Positions 1 to 5,320 of a DNA stretch of 6,101 nt are shown one piece after another. The stretch spans positions 1 through 6,101 of the forward strand of contig CAMZLC010000096.1 in NCBI GenBank assembly GCA_947311605.1, read 5' to 3'. This DNA comes from an uncultured Sulfurovum sp. GTDB lineage: Bacteria; Campylobacterota; Campylobacteria; Campylobacterales; Sulfurovaceae. The position numbers and the translations under genes are program-made. Numbering within the stretch: position 1 is the stretch's first letter; each line of letters starts with the position of its first letter. The notes under the pieces are model-generated. The model was given only the letters and a program-made list of their open reading frames with translations. It made no database searches and was not told the origin of the DNA.

Positions 1-1
1 A

Positions 2-175
2 CTGCATATCTATGAGCGTTACTATCAGGGCGACAGAAGCCAAAGAGGCGAAGGGATAGGGCTGACTCTGGTCAAGCGCTATTGTGACGAGTCTGACATA
101 GGGATCAGGATCACCTCGGCACCCCAAGAGGGCACAGAGGTGATCCTGGATTTTGAGGCAGTCACACTGGGGTAA
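2..175 (+). CDS. Sensor histidine kinase, C-terminal fragment (5' end outside window)
   Basis: The last 57 residues of a histidine kinase are visible in frame from the window edge to a TAA stop. They hold the end of the HATPase_c ATP-binding domain. The F-box-like segment IYERYYQGDRSQRGEG runs into the G2 glycine motif GEGIGLTLVKRY, and a closing strand has the usual GT-x-V-I-L-D-F pattern. In this family these motifs form the ATP lid and nucleotide pocket used for autophosphorylation of a histidine located further upstream, which is not in the window. The sensor domain is missing, so the signal cannot be guessed. The stop lies 24 bases before the response regulator start on the same strand. 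It may be the kinase of a preceding regulator-kinase pair, or a second input to the regulator at 200-832. Confidence 0.9.
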   Translation: MHIYERYYQGDRSQRGEGIGLTLVKRYCDESDIGIRITSAPQEGTEVILDFEAVTLG

Positions 176-187
176 TGAGGATCAGGG

Positions 188-193
188 TATAAT
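188..193 (+). promoter_or_regulatory. Perfect -10 hexamer just before the response regulator
   Basis: TATAAT lies 6 bases before the ATG at 200. Transcription would normally begin 6-8 bases after the hexamer, which is at or within a base or two of the ATG. No convincing Shine-Dalgarno sequence sits at normal spacing (the nearest purine runs are AGGG at 184-187 and GAGG at 177-180, the second too far away). No good -35 TTGACA is present near 165-170, which is common for housekeeping promoters of Campylobacterota. It could drive a leaderless regulator message, or be chance in an AT-rich gap. Confidence 0.45.
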
Positions 194-199
194 AGCTTT

Positions 200-832
200 A
201 TGAAAATATTATTACTGGAAGATGATGCGGTATTGGCAGAGAGTCTCACAGAGTATCTGGAGTTGGAAGGGTATACAGTAGAGAGTGTGGGCAATGGAGA
301 AGAGGTCTTTGACCGTACTTTTGAGCAGGTCTATGATCTCTATATCCTGGATATCAATGTGCCTGATATCAATGGGCTGGAGGTGCTCAAGGCACTCAAG
401 GATGCTGATGATCCCACACCTGCGATCTATATCTCCGCCATGACGGATATCCAGTCCATCAGCCAGGGGTTTGAGGCAGGGGCTATTGATTATCTCAAAA
501 AGCCTTTTGACCCGGAGGAGCTTCTGGTGCGGCTTCAGCACCACTTGCGACCCAAAGAGGAGACGATACAGTACAAGTCACTGTGCTACTTTCCCAAAAA
601 CGGCAAGGTGAAGCTTCGCGGAGAGCGTTTCTATCTCAGCGAGATACAGAAAAATATCTTTGAGAGGCTGCTGCGCAGCATGGGGGACATTGTCTCCTCG
701 GAAGAGCTGATGGCGTACATGGAGAGACCCAGTCCCAATGCCCTGCGTGTCACTATGACCAAGCTCAAGAAAAAATTGGATATCGAGATCAGAAATGTCA
801 GAGGGCAGGGGTATACGATTGAGGCGTTATGA
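200..832 (+). CDS. OmpR/PhoB-family DNA-binding response regulator
   Basis: This 210-residue protein is the usual length for an OmpR-type two-component regulator. The receiver domain covers about residues 1-115: the acidic pair is D8/D9 in LLLEDDAVL, the phospho-acceptor is D51 in YILDINVPD, the switch Ser is S79 in IYISAMTD, and the conserved Lys is K101 in YLKKPFDPEELL. The C-terminal part (about 120-210) fits a winged-helix trans_reg_C domain, ending in the typical RVTMTKLKKKL recognition-helix region and VRGQGYTIEAL wing. The ATG at 200 gives the expected N-terminus, MKILLLEDD; no later start is plausible. It overlaps the following kinase gene, so the two are probably translationally coupled and work as a pair. 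Proteins of this family bind tandem direct repeats of about 11-base period as dimers, and such repeats occur at 3119-3137 and 5321-5339. That link is inferred. Confidence 0.96.
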   Translation: MKILLLEDDAVLAESLTEYLELEGYTVESVGNGEEVFDRTFEQVYDLYILDINVPDINGLEVLKALKDADDPTPAIYISAMTDIQSISQGFEAGAIDYLKKPFDPEELLVRLQHHLRPKEETIQYKSLCYFPKNGKVKLRGERFYLSEIQKNIFERLLRSMGDIVSSEELMAYMERPSPNALRVTMTKLKKKLDIEIRNVRGQGYTIEAL

Positions 833-1886
833 GCTTGAGTCCCTCCTCAAAAGCTTTTTGCTGTTTTTTGTCCTGATACTCTTACTGTATCTGCTTCTAG
901 AATGGCAAAACTACAAAACGCAGGTACGCCAGCTGGACAGAACCCTACTGGGAGACATGCAGGTCTTTAGCTACAAACCGCTCTCCGGAGCATTTGATGT
1001 CAGTTTTATTCCGCGTAACAAGGGAGAGCAGGCCACACTCACCCTCTACAAAGACAGCAATGGTACCTATGCACTCTTTGAGATCCCCAGCAGTAAACGC
1101 TACCTACTGAAAGTCTCTCTGGGACAGGAGAAGTATCGAAGACGGATAGAGGGGATACGGACAGCGATCCTGGATATGCTGATCTGGTATATTCTACTGA
1201 TTGCACTTCTCTCCATGCTGCTGGCCTATTATGCCCTCTATCCTCTCAAAAAAGCTTTGCAACTCAATGAAGAGTTTATCAAGGATATGCAGCATGACAT
1301 CAATACACCGTTGAGTTCTCTGCTAATCAACCTCAATCTGCTTAAGCGGCGTTTTGGAGAGGATCGCGGTTTTGAGAGGATGGCCAACAGTGTAGAGACT
1401 ATACAACACCTTCAGTCCAATTTTAAATCCTTCCTGCATGGACAGACGCCGGAGATGGACAGCTTTTCACTCTATCATTTTCTCGAAGGAAGAATGGAGT
1501 ACTTCAGGGTACTCTACCCTCAGGTGGGATTTTTTTTGAGTGTCGAGAAGGATGCCATACTCTATACCAACCGCGAAGCGTTTATGCGCATCATAGACAA
1601 TCTGCTTTCCAATGCTGGAAAATACAATGTCAAAGAGGGTGAAGTCCATATGCGCTACACCAAGAAGAGACTTTATATCGAAGATACGGGCAGGGGAATC
1701 AAAGATCCAAGGAAGGTCTTTGTCCGCTACTATAGAGAGGGTGAGCGGGGACTGGGACTGGGGTTGCATATTGTCCGAAAACTTGCTAAGGAGCTCGGTA
1801 TTGATATCTCTCTCAAGAGCAAAGAGGGAAGCGGTACTACCGTGATACTCAAACTCGGAAAAGTAACAGTAGAGTCACAAAATTAG
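795..1886 (+). CDS. Membrane sensor histidine kinase, partner of the response regulator
   Basis: This is a complete kinase of up to 363 residues. Hydrophobic segments at about residues 18-37 and 124-148 bracket a periplasmic loop of roughly 85 residues, the likely sensor, with no domain I recognise. TM2 runs almost directly into the phosphorylation site, H167 in MQHDINTPLSSL, leaving no room for a normal HAMP linker of about 50 residues. The ATPase domain has the N box DNLLSNAGKY (N269, N273), G1 box EDTGRGI (D297, G299, G301) and G2 box GLGLGLHIVRKL (from G319). The ATG at 795 overlaps the regulator by 38 bases but has little Shine-Dalgarno signal. The in-frame TTG at 819 has AGGGG at 807-811, seven bases upstream, and may be the true start (355 residues). 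Coupled translation with the regulator is likely. The signal is unknown. Confidence 0.94.
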   Translation: MSEGRGIRLRRYELESLLKSFLLFFVLILLLYLLLEWQNYKTQVRQLDRTLLGDMQVFSYKPLSGAFDVSFIPRNKGEQATLTLYKDSNGTYALFEIPSSKRYLLKVSLGQEKYRRRIEGIRTAILDMLIWYILLIALLSMLLAYYALYPLKKALQLNEEFIKDMQHDINTPLSSLLINLNLLKRRFGEDRGFERMANSVETIQHLQSNFKSFLHGQTPEMDSFSLYHFLEGRMEYFRVLYPQVGFFLSVEKDAILYTNREAFMRIIDNLLSNAGKYNVKEGEVHMRYTKKRLYIEDTGRGIKDPRKVFVRYYREGERGLGLGLHIVRKLAKELGIDISLKSKEGSGTTVILKLGKVTVESQN

Positions 1887-1901
1887 GATACCATGTGAAA
1901 A

Positions 1902-1907
1902 AAGGAG
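1902..1907 (+). promoter_or_regulatory. Ribosome binding site that bears on the start of the small secreted protein
   Basis: A perfect AAGGAG lies 3 bases before ATG 1911 but 6 bases before the immediately following in-frame GTG at 1914. The NosL-like gene in this window uses the same AAGGAG with 6-base spacing. The GTG is therefore a credible real start; the protein differs by one residue only. Confidence 0.6.
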
Positions 1908-1910
1908 AGA

Positions 1911-2243
1911 ATGGTGAGAGCGTATATCAGCTATATCTTTACGATTCTATGGATAGTATGCGGTATGATACAGACAGCTTCGGCTGTAGAGGTGATCATG
2001 GAGAGCGATACTCCTGCGCGACCGATCCGGGTACTTAAACAGGACAAACAGGATAAGCTTGTAAGCATCGATGCGCTGGTCACCCGCTATCACATTGCAT
2101 CAGAAAAAGAGGCCCAAAAGATCATGGAGCAGATCAGACAGGAGATCGCACGAATCAGTCGGGAGAGAAAAGAACATGCAATAGGGAGGGTCAAGTATGA
2201 GCCATCAGGAAGCCGCAGAAGCATACCAAATAAAAGACCATAG
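1911..2243 (+). CDS. Small secreted protein of unknown function
   Basis: I do not recognise this 110-residue protein. Residues 1-25 look like a Sec signal peptide: R3, then a hydrophobic core around ISYIFTILWIVCGMI, then TASA with probable cleavage before V26. The mature part (about 85 residues) has a short N-terminal segment, a charged stretch KQDKQDK, and a long helix-prone region at about 58-95 rich in Glu, Lys, Arg and Gln (for example EKEAQKIMEQIRQEIARI) that could form a coiled coil. The tail is basic and probably disordered. The only mature-part Cys is absent (C17 is in the signal peptide). It follows the kinase by 24 bases on the same strand, so it is likely in the same operon and could be a periplasmic accessory to the sensor; that role is a guess from position only. 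The start may be GTG 1914. Confidence 0.75.
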   Translation: MVRAYISYIFTILWIVCGMIQTASAVEVIMESDTPARPIRVLKQDKQDKLVSIDALVTRYHIASEKEAQKIMEQIRQEIARISRERKEHAIGRVKYEPSGSRRSIPNKRP

Positions 2244-2249
2244 CGCCTT

Positions 2250-3092
2250 TTAGCGCAGCTGATACCGCAATGCGACGGTGATTCTCCAGGGCAGCGGGTG
2301 GGATGCCTTGGCGGGATTGACAGGAAATGCTCCTCTCACGGCATATTTGGCCGACCGATAGAATGCTTTAGACCCCTTGACTGAGATACTGCCCACGGTG
2401 CCACTTGGCAAAATTGTAAAACTGACACGGACAGCACCTGTGATACCACGCCTTCTGGCTATTCTTGGATAGCGTTTGTTGCGGTTGATGCGCTTTTTCA
2501 AAGCGTAGAGAAATCTATGGGAATTTTTCGATGCGCTGATACGGCGACCCGTACCAGAGCCTCGCACGCGCCTACTTCTGCTCCGTGTGGTATGCTTGGT
2601 TTTTTTTGTCTTTTTCTTGTGGAGGATTTTCTGTGTGTGTGCAGGGACTCTTTTGAGTGCGATGTAGCGGACAGGATCTACAGGTGTGACCTTCTCTAGT
2701 GTTCGTTTACTGGGAAGAGGGAGGGGTTTGAGGACAGGAATTGGTTTTGTTTCTGTCTTTACCGTTGCTGTGCGCTTCTCCTCTGTGGGCAGTGTTGGCT
2801 TCAGCAGACTGGCAGTTTTGTTTGGGGAAATCGGTTTTCTTGTGGACTTTTCCTCTAAGGTTTTTTTTGTCTCTATAGGAGGATTTTTGGTTGTCATTTT
2901 GGGTGTTTTGGCACTAAGGTGTGAGCCTTTTTGGGTACCGGATTCCCCTATGATCCCCAGCGTGATGATCTCTGTCCGGCGTGAGCTCTCTGCAACAGCG
3001 GGGTGGGGCCGGGATCTATAGCTGTAGAGTACCGCCCCAAGCAGCAGCAGATAGACAGACAGAGCAGCAAGCAGCGAGGTGAGCGATTTCAT
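2250..3092 (-). CDS. TonB-like energy-transducing protein
   Basis: This 280-residue protein has the three-part layout of TonB: an N-terminal membrane anchor at about 5-25, a long Lys/Pro/Thr-rich linker at about 55-190, and a C-terminal TonB_C-type domain at about 193-280. That domain shows the family signature RYPRIARRRGITGAVRVSF, then ILPSGTVGSISVKGS and a closing ITVALRYQLR strand. TonB proteins carry proton-motive energy from inner-membrane ExbB/ExbD to outer-membrane transporters; no exbB, exbD or receptor gene is visible here. The linker becomes very basic at 159-188, with KKTKK and RSRSRRVR runs. The membrane helix has S12 but L16 where E. coli TonB has the S-x3-H histidine (judged by eye). 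The start at 3092 has no clear Shine-Dalgarno. The gene is divergent from the lipoprotein and convergent with the small secreted protein, with a 6-base gap. The family call is good; the specific transport partner is unknown. Confidence 0.87.
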   Translation of the reverse strand: MKSLTSLLAALSVYLLLLGAVLYSYRSRPHPAVAESSRRTEIITLGIIGESGTQKGSHLSAKTPKMTTKNPPIETKKTLEEKSTRKPISPNKTASLLKPTLPTEEKRTATVKTETKPIPVLKPLPLPSKRTLEKVTPVDPVRYIALKRVPAHTQKILHKKKTKKTKHTTRSRSRRVRGSGTGRRISASKNSHRFLYALKKRINRNKRYPRIARRRGITGAVRVSFTILPSGTVGSISVKGSKAFYRSAKYAVRGAFPVNPAKASHPLPWRITVALRYQLR

Positions 3093-3102
3093 AGAGGCAG
3101 TG

Positions 3103-3108
3103 TAACAT
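3103..3108 (-). promoter_or_regulatory. Possible -10 element for the TonB-like gene
   Basis: On the minus strand TATGTT lies 10 bases past the end of the tandem repeat at 3119-3137 and about 10 bases before the ATG at 3092. If used, the leader would be only a few bases long, in keeping with the lack of a ribosome binding site. This is a weak match to TATAAT in AT-rich sequence, so it is tentative. Confidence 0.25.
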
Positions 3109-3118
3109 ATTTTTCTTC

Positions 3119-3151
3119 TTTAACACAAATTTAACACTACTATTCTATGAT
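3119..3151 (+). promoter_or_regulatory. Tandem-repeat operator and promoter upstream of the diheme lipoprotein
   Basis: TTTAACAC occurs at 3119-3126 and again at 3130-3137, an exact direct repeat with an 11-base period. Eight bases later is TATGAT (3146-3151), one mismatch from the -10 consensus; there is no -35 box, its place being taken by the repeat. The copy at 5321-5353 has identical layout and 21 of 22 identical bases from the repeat start through the following TAC. OmpR/PhoB-family regulators bind such 11-base tandem sites and activate from over the -35 region, so the regulator encoded at 200-832 is the natural candidate. Predicted transcription start is near 3158. Confidence 0.72.
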
Positions 3152-3155
3152 GATG

Positions 3156-3177
3156 CTTGCATATTGGCTTATGCAGG
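3156..3177 (+). repeat. Inverted repeat at the predicted transcript 5' end
   Basis: TGCATA (3158-3163) and TATGCA (3170-3175) are perfect inverted arms around the 6-base loop TTGGCT, extendable by one T-G and one C-G pair to 3156 and 3177. Its right arm shares bases with the next hairpin, so both cannot form in one RNA. Confidence 0.45.
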
Positions 3178-3188
3178 GAAATGCCCTG
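3174..3188 (+). repeat. Short hairpin, second in the leader
   Basis: CAGGG (3174-3178) pairs with CCCTG (3184-3188) around the loop AAATG. It competes with the hairpin on its left for bases 3174-3177, and with the longer-range CCTGTC (3185-3190) to GACAGG (3213-3218) pairing on its right. Confidence 0.45.
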
Positions 3189-3218
3189 TCATTGGAATAT
3201 TGGAAATACGACGACAGG
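3185..3218 (+). repeat. Alternative pairing, third in the leader
   Basis: CCTGTC (3185-3190) is the exact reverse complement of GACAGG (3213-3218), with 22 bases between. It uses the right arm of the CAGGG/CCCTG hairpin, so one excludes the other. A 6-base match at this distance can arise by chance. Confidence 0.3.
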
Positions 3219-3234
3219 ACATCGGCATCAGTGT

Positions 3235-3281
3235 GATACCACTACCATTGTACCTAAAAAATCAAAACAGTAGTGGGTATC
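3235..3281 (+). repeat. Long inverted repeat, 11 base pairs with one bulge
   Basis: The left arm is GATACCACTAC (3235-3245). The right arm is GTAGTGGGTATC (3270-3281), which pairs fully apart from one extra G at 3275. The loop is 24 bases and rich in A. This is the strongest single helix in the gap. No T-run follows the right arm, so it is not a standard terminator. Confidence 0.55.
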
Positions 3282-3285
3282 TGTA

Positions 3286-3307
3286 TGTATATTTTGGAGA
3301 ATATACA
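3286..3307 (+). repeat. 22-base AT-rich palindrome
   Basis: The arms TGTATATT (3286-3293) and AATATACA (3300-3307) are perfect reverse complements around TTGGAG. It could be an RNA hairpin, or a dimeric repressor operator in the DNA placed well downstream of the predicted transcription start, where binding would block elongation. It does not match a Fur box or CRP site as I know them. Confidence 0.5.
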
Positions 3308-3334
3308 ATAAGGTATGTGTCTCTTTTGGCGTGG

Positions 3335-3350
3335 CAGTATATCCGTACTG
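3335..3350 (+). repeat. Short hairpin near the 3' end of the leader
   Basis: CAGTA (3335-3339) and TACTG (3346-3350) are inverted around the loop TATCCG. It is short, and listed as part of the run of inverted repeats in this gap. Confidence 0.3.
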
Positions 3351-3374
3351 TTGTCCAATGAGCGATACCATTTG

Positions 3375-3391
3375 ACTTCTTGGGAGGAAGT
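3375..3391 (+). promoter_or_regulatory. Ribosome binding site of the lipoprotein within a small hairpin
   Basis: A strong Shine-Dalgarno, GGGAGGAAG (3382-3390, core GGAGG 3383-3387), lies 7 bases before ATG 3395 and fixes that start over the in-frame TTG at 3380. The 3' part of the site pairs with the sequence just before it: ACTTCT (3375-3380) with GGAAGT (3386-3391), including one T-G pair, with a five-base loop. The fold is weak, but could tune initiation together with upstream structures. Confidence 0.5.
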
Positions 3392-3394
3392 AGT

Positions 3395-5308
3395 ATGAAG
3401 AAAAAACATTTAGCAGTAGCAACACTATTTGGTCTGGTGCTTTTGGGCTGCAGCAGTGGTGACGGCACAACAGTAAGGCATCTGGAGGAGCAGTCGGGAT
3501 CACAAAGTTATCTCTTTTATGGAGAGGTAGAGGCAAAAGCTCTTGGTTCACTCAAGAATGTCTCCATCATAGACAGCAGCAATCCAGACAATCCGTTACT
3601 CAAGCAGATCGATACTTCTGCCATACGCTATGCAGTGCCATCATCATCAATGGCTTATGATACGGAGACAAAAAAATACAGCGAACTCACTGTGCAGCAT
3701 TTGAGCTATGCTTCGGGCACCAAAGCATATACGGTCGACATGAAGAGGGGCGAGAGCGATCCCCAGGCGGTACAAAACAGTTCTGCAGACAAGCTTTCAG
3801 ATTTTACATATACCAAGGTCAACTATCTGGGAGAGACCAACTTTTTGGTTGCCCACGATGATGAACTCAATCAAACCGTGCTGATTACCCCTGATATGAA
3901 TTCAACACACTCTCCGATTGTTTTCGGAGATCGCAAACTTCTCAGTGTGACCTATGACAGCTACGGTGGGCCAGTCACTGGATATTTGGTTTATAATAAT
4001 GATTCAAAAAAAGTAGAAACCTGTTTATCGAATATGGAAAATTGTACTGAGATCACTGGCGCCGGAAGCAGAGACTATGAGGGTGATGTGCCGGGAACGA
4101 CATACAGTGTACTCTATTCTGGAGGAACCATTAAGCGTATAGACAAAAGCTCTGGTGATGTTGTGGAGATAGCACTCAATGGAAAAGAGGTAAAAAGCGG
4201 TCATGGCACCACCTCCTTTCAGGGGGGCAGCTTCTACTTTATTGCTACGGACGGTACACTAAATCGTGTCGATATTAAAAACAAAAAGCTCATAAAGATA
4301 GCCAAGGGGGATTTTATTGAGCGGATACGCAGCTTTACAGAAGAGTGGGTTATCTTTGGCAGTGATGTATTATTGTTGGCCGCCAAAAAGGATGGTAGCA
4401 CTACGAAGCCGGTGAAACTGATAGAGACGGATTTGACAAAAGGATACAAATATGTCTATTACGGAATGAAAGAGCGCTATCTGTATGTGACCTATGCACT
4501 AGACCCGAAAAGTGGCAAGACCACATTTGATGCTTGCATCTTCGAGGATGGAGAAATAGAGTGTAAAGCAAATAGCTTTTGGGCGGGCATTGCCCTGTCA
4601 CAAGAGGGAGTGTACAGTCCCGAATCCTCACTGCCCTATACCCCTTATGCGTTTGTTCGTATGGATGTCAATGATACCTATGGAGGTGGCACACTCAAAG
4701 CCATCGATCCAAATTATCCATTTGACGATGGTATTGCCATGGGAAGTGTGTCTAACTACAACTTCCAAACATTCCTCTCCAACAGTCGATTTCTTACGAG
4801 TGCCATCGATAGCAATGGCGGTATCGTGCTGTATGCCAAAGACGACACCACCTTCAAGGTAGATGCTTTTTATATGAATCTGCTCAAGGAAAACTCACTA
4901 AAGAAGCTGACCGACAATGATGTATCAAAAGTGACTTCGGGCAGAGACCATTGTCACGGAAGACACTGTATGCTGTGTCATAGTTTTGCGGGCGGGAAGA
5001 TCTATGGGGATATCAACGGCACAAAAACCGTACATGGATATAGGATAAAGTTTGAGTTTAGGAATGGAGATACGCTCAAGGCAAAAGTGGCCAAAGGGGG
5101 TGGAGAAAATTTTGCTATAGATGCACGGAAGCTGCAAGGCGATTTTACGGCACTGGTAGTTGATAAAGATGACAATGTGGTAAACCAGTCAGCACCCTAT
5201 ACACACAAAGGGGCCAAGAGAGCCAATTGTAACTTCTGCCATGCCAGAGGAGGCGTGACAAGGCATGGAGCCTATGGTGTGATCACTACTCACATGACAA
5301 TTGAGTAG
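3395..5308 (+). CDS. Lipoprotein with propeller-like body and C-terminal diheme cytochrome c module
   Basis: The 637-residue protein starts with a lipoprotein signal, MKKKHLAVATLFGLVLLGC; the lipobox LLGC makes C19 the lipidated residue. Ser at +2 favours outer-membrane sorting under the E. coli rule. The body (about 35-510) is beta-rich with recurring blade-like units: GGTIKRIDKSSGDVVEI at 243-259, DGTLNRVDIKNKKLIKI at 286-302 and GGTLKAIDP at 431-439. This suggests a beta-propeller, with no catalytic motif that I recognise. C210/C217 and C381/C390 each sit in a hairpin-like loop and may form disulfides. The C-terminal 120 residues hold two heme-attachment sites, C525-M-L-C528-H529 and C612-N-F-C615-H616, about 85 residues apart with a beta-rich stretch between, plus an extra Cys at C520 and several His. 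It is probably a periplasm-facing or surface electron-transfer protein. It is preceded by its own operator/promoter and long leader, and followed after 74 bases by the NosL-like gene. The exact role is unknown. Confidence 0.88.
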   Translation: MKKKHLAVATLFGLVLLGCSSGDGTTVRHLEEQSGSQSYLFYGEVEAKALGSLKNVSIIDSSNPDNPLLKQIDTSAIRYAVPSSSMAYDTETKKYSELTVQHLSYASGTKAYTVDMKRGESDPQAVQNSSADKLSDFTYTKVNYLGETNFLVAHDDELNQTVLITPDMNSTHSPIVFGDRKLLSVTYDSYGGPVTGYLVYNNDSKKVETCLSNMENCTEITGAGSRDYEGDVPGTTYSVLYSGGTIKRIDKSSGDVVEIALNGKEVKSGHGTTSFQGGSFYFIATDGTLNRVDIKNKKLIKIAKGDFIERIRSFTEEWVIFGSDVLLLAAKKDGSTTKPVKLIETDLTKGYKYVYYGMKERYLYVTYALDPKSGKTTFDACIFEDGEIECKANSFWAGIALSQEGVYSPESSLPYTPYAFVRMDVNDTYGGGTLKAIDPNYPFDDGIAMGSVSNYNFQTFLSNSRFLTSAIDSNGGIVLYAKDDTTFKVDAFYMNLLKENSLKKLTDNDVSKVTSGRDHCHGRHCMLCHSFAGGKIYGDINGTKTVHGYRIKFEFRNGDTLKAKVAKGGGENFAIDARKLQGDFTALVVDKDDNVVNQSAPYTHKGAKRANCNFCHARGGVTRHGAYGVITTHMTIE

Positions 5309-5320
5309 CGAGGGATAAAA

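Larger units (their letters stand above)
3093..3394. other. 302-base non-coding divergent region
   Basis: This is the only gene-free stretch of any length. From left to right it holds the short upstream region of the TonB-like gene, a tandem repeat operator with -10 hexamer (3119-3151), then about 240 bases dense in inverted repeats up to the lipoprotein start. The reading frames that cross it (a TTG-started 65-codon frame at 3164-3361 and a 29-codon frame at 3147-3236) lack ribosome sites and look non-coding. Confidence 0.8.
3158..3394 (+). promoter_or_regulatory. Candidate long structured 5' leader of the lipoprotein mRNA
   Basis: If transcription starts about 7 bases after the -10 at 3146-3151, the lipoprotein message has a leader of about 237 bases, against about 23 for the NosL-like gene under the matching promoter. 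The leader contains at least six inverted repeats in sequence, three of them overlapping in a mutually exclusive chain, and a small hairpin over the ribosome site. I do not recognise any known riboswitch consensus. It may be a regulatory leader, a processed small RNA, or a set of protein-binding palindromes. Confidence 0.4.

Noticed and set aside
2241..2257. GCGC-CTTTTA-GCGC between the convergent genes as a bidirectional terminator
   Set aside because: The stem is only 4 pairs and no T-run follows on either side at the right place.
2517..3021. Plus-strand open frames across the TonB-like gene (60 and 111 codons)
   Set aside because: They are antisense shadows of a clear TonB-type protein and have no ribosome sites or family features.
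3147..3236. A 29-codon frame (three ATGs in a row) as a possible leader peptide
   Set aside because: Its first ATGs lie within the predicted -10 element and the later ATG at 3171 has no ribosome site.
3235..3307. The pair of inverted repeats as a Rho-independent terminator of the leader
   Set aside because: Neither right arm is followed by a T-run and the palindrome is AT-rich.
3335..3360. Integron-like attC or insertion-sequence end
   Set aside because: The repeat arms are short, no integrase or transposase is present, and no target-site duplication was found.
3164..3361. A 65-codon frame starting at TTG in the leader of the lipoprotein gene
   Set aside because: It has no ribosome site, begins with TTG, shows no recognisable protein features, and coincides with several inverted repeats that better explain the sequence.
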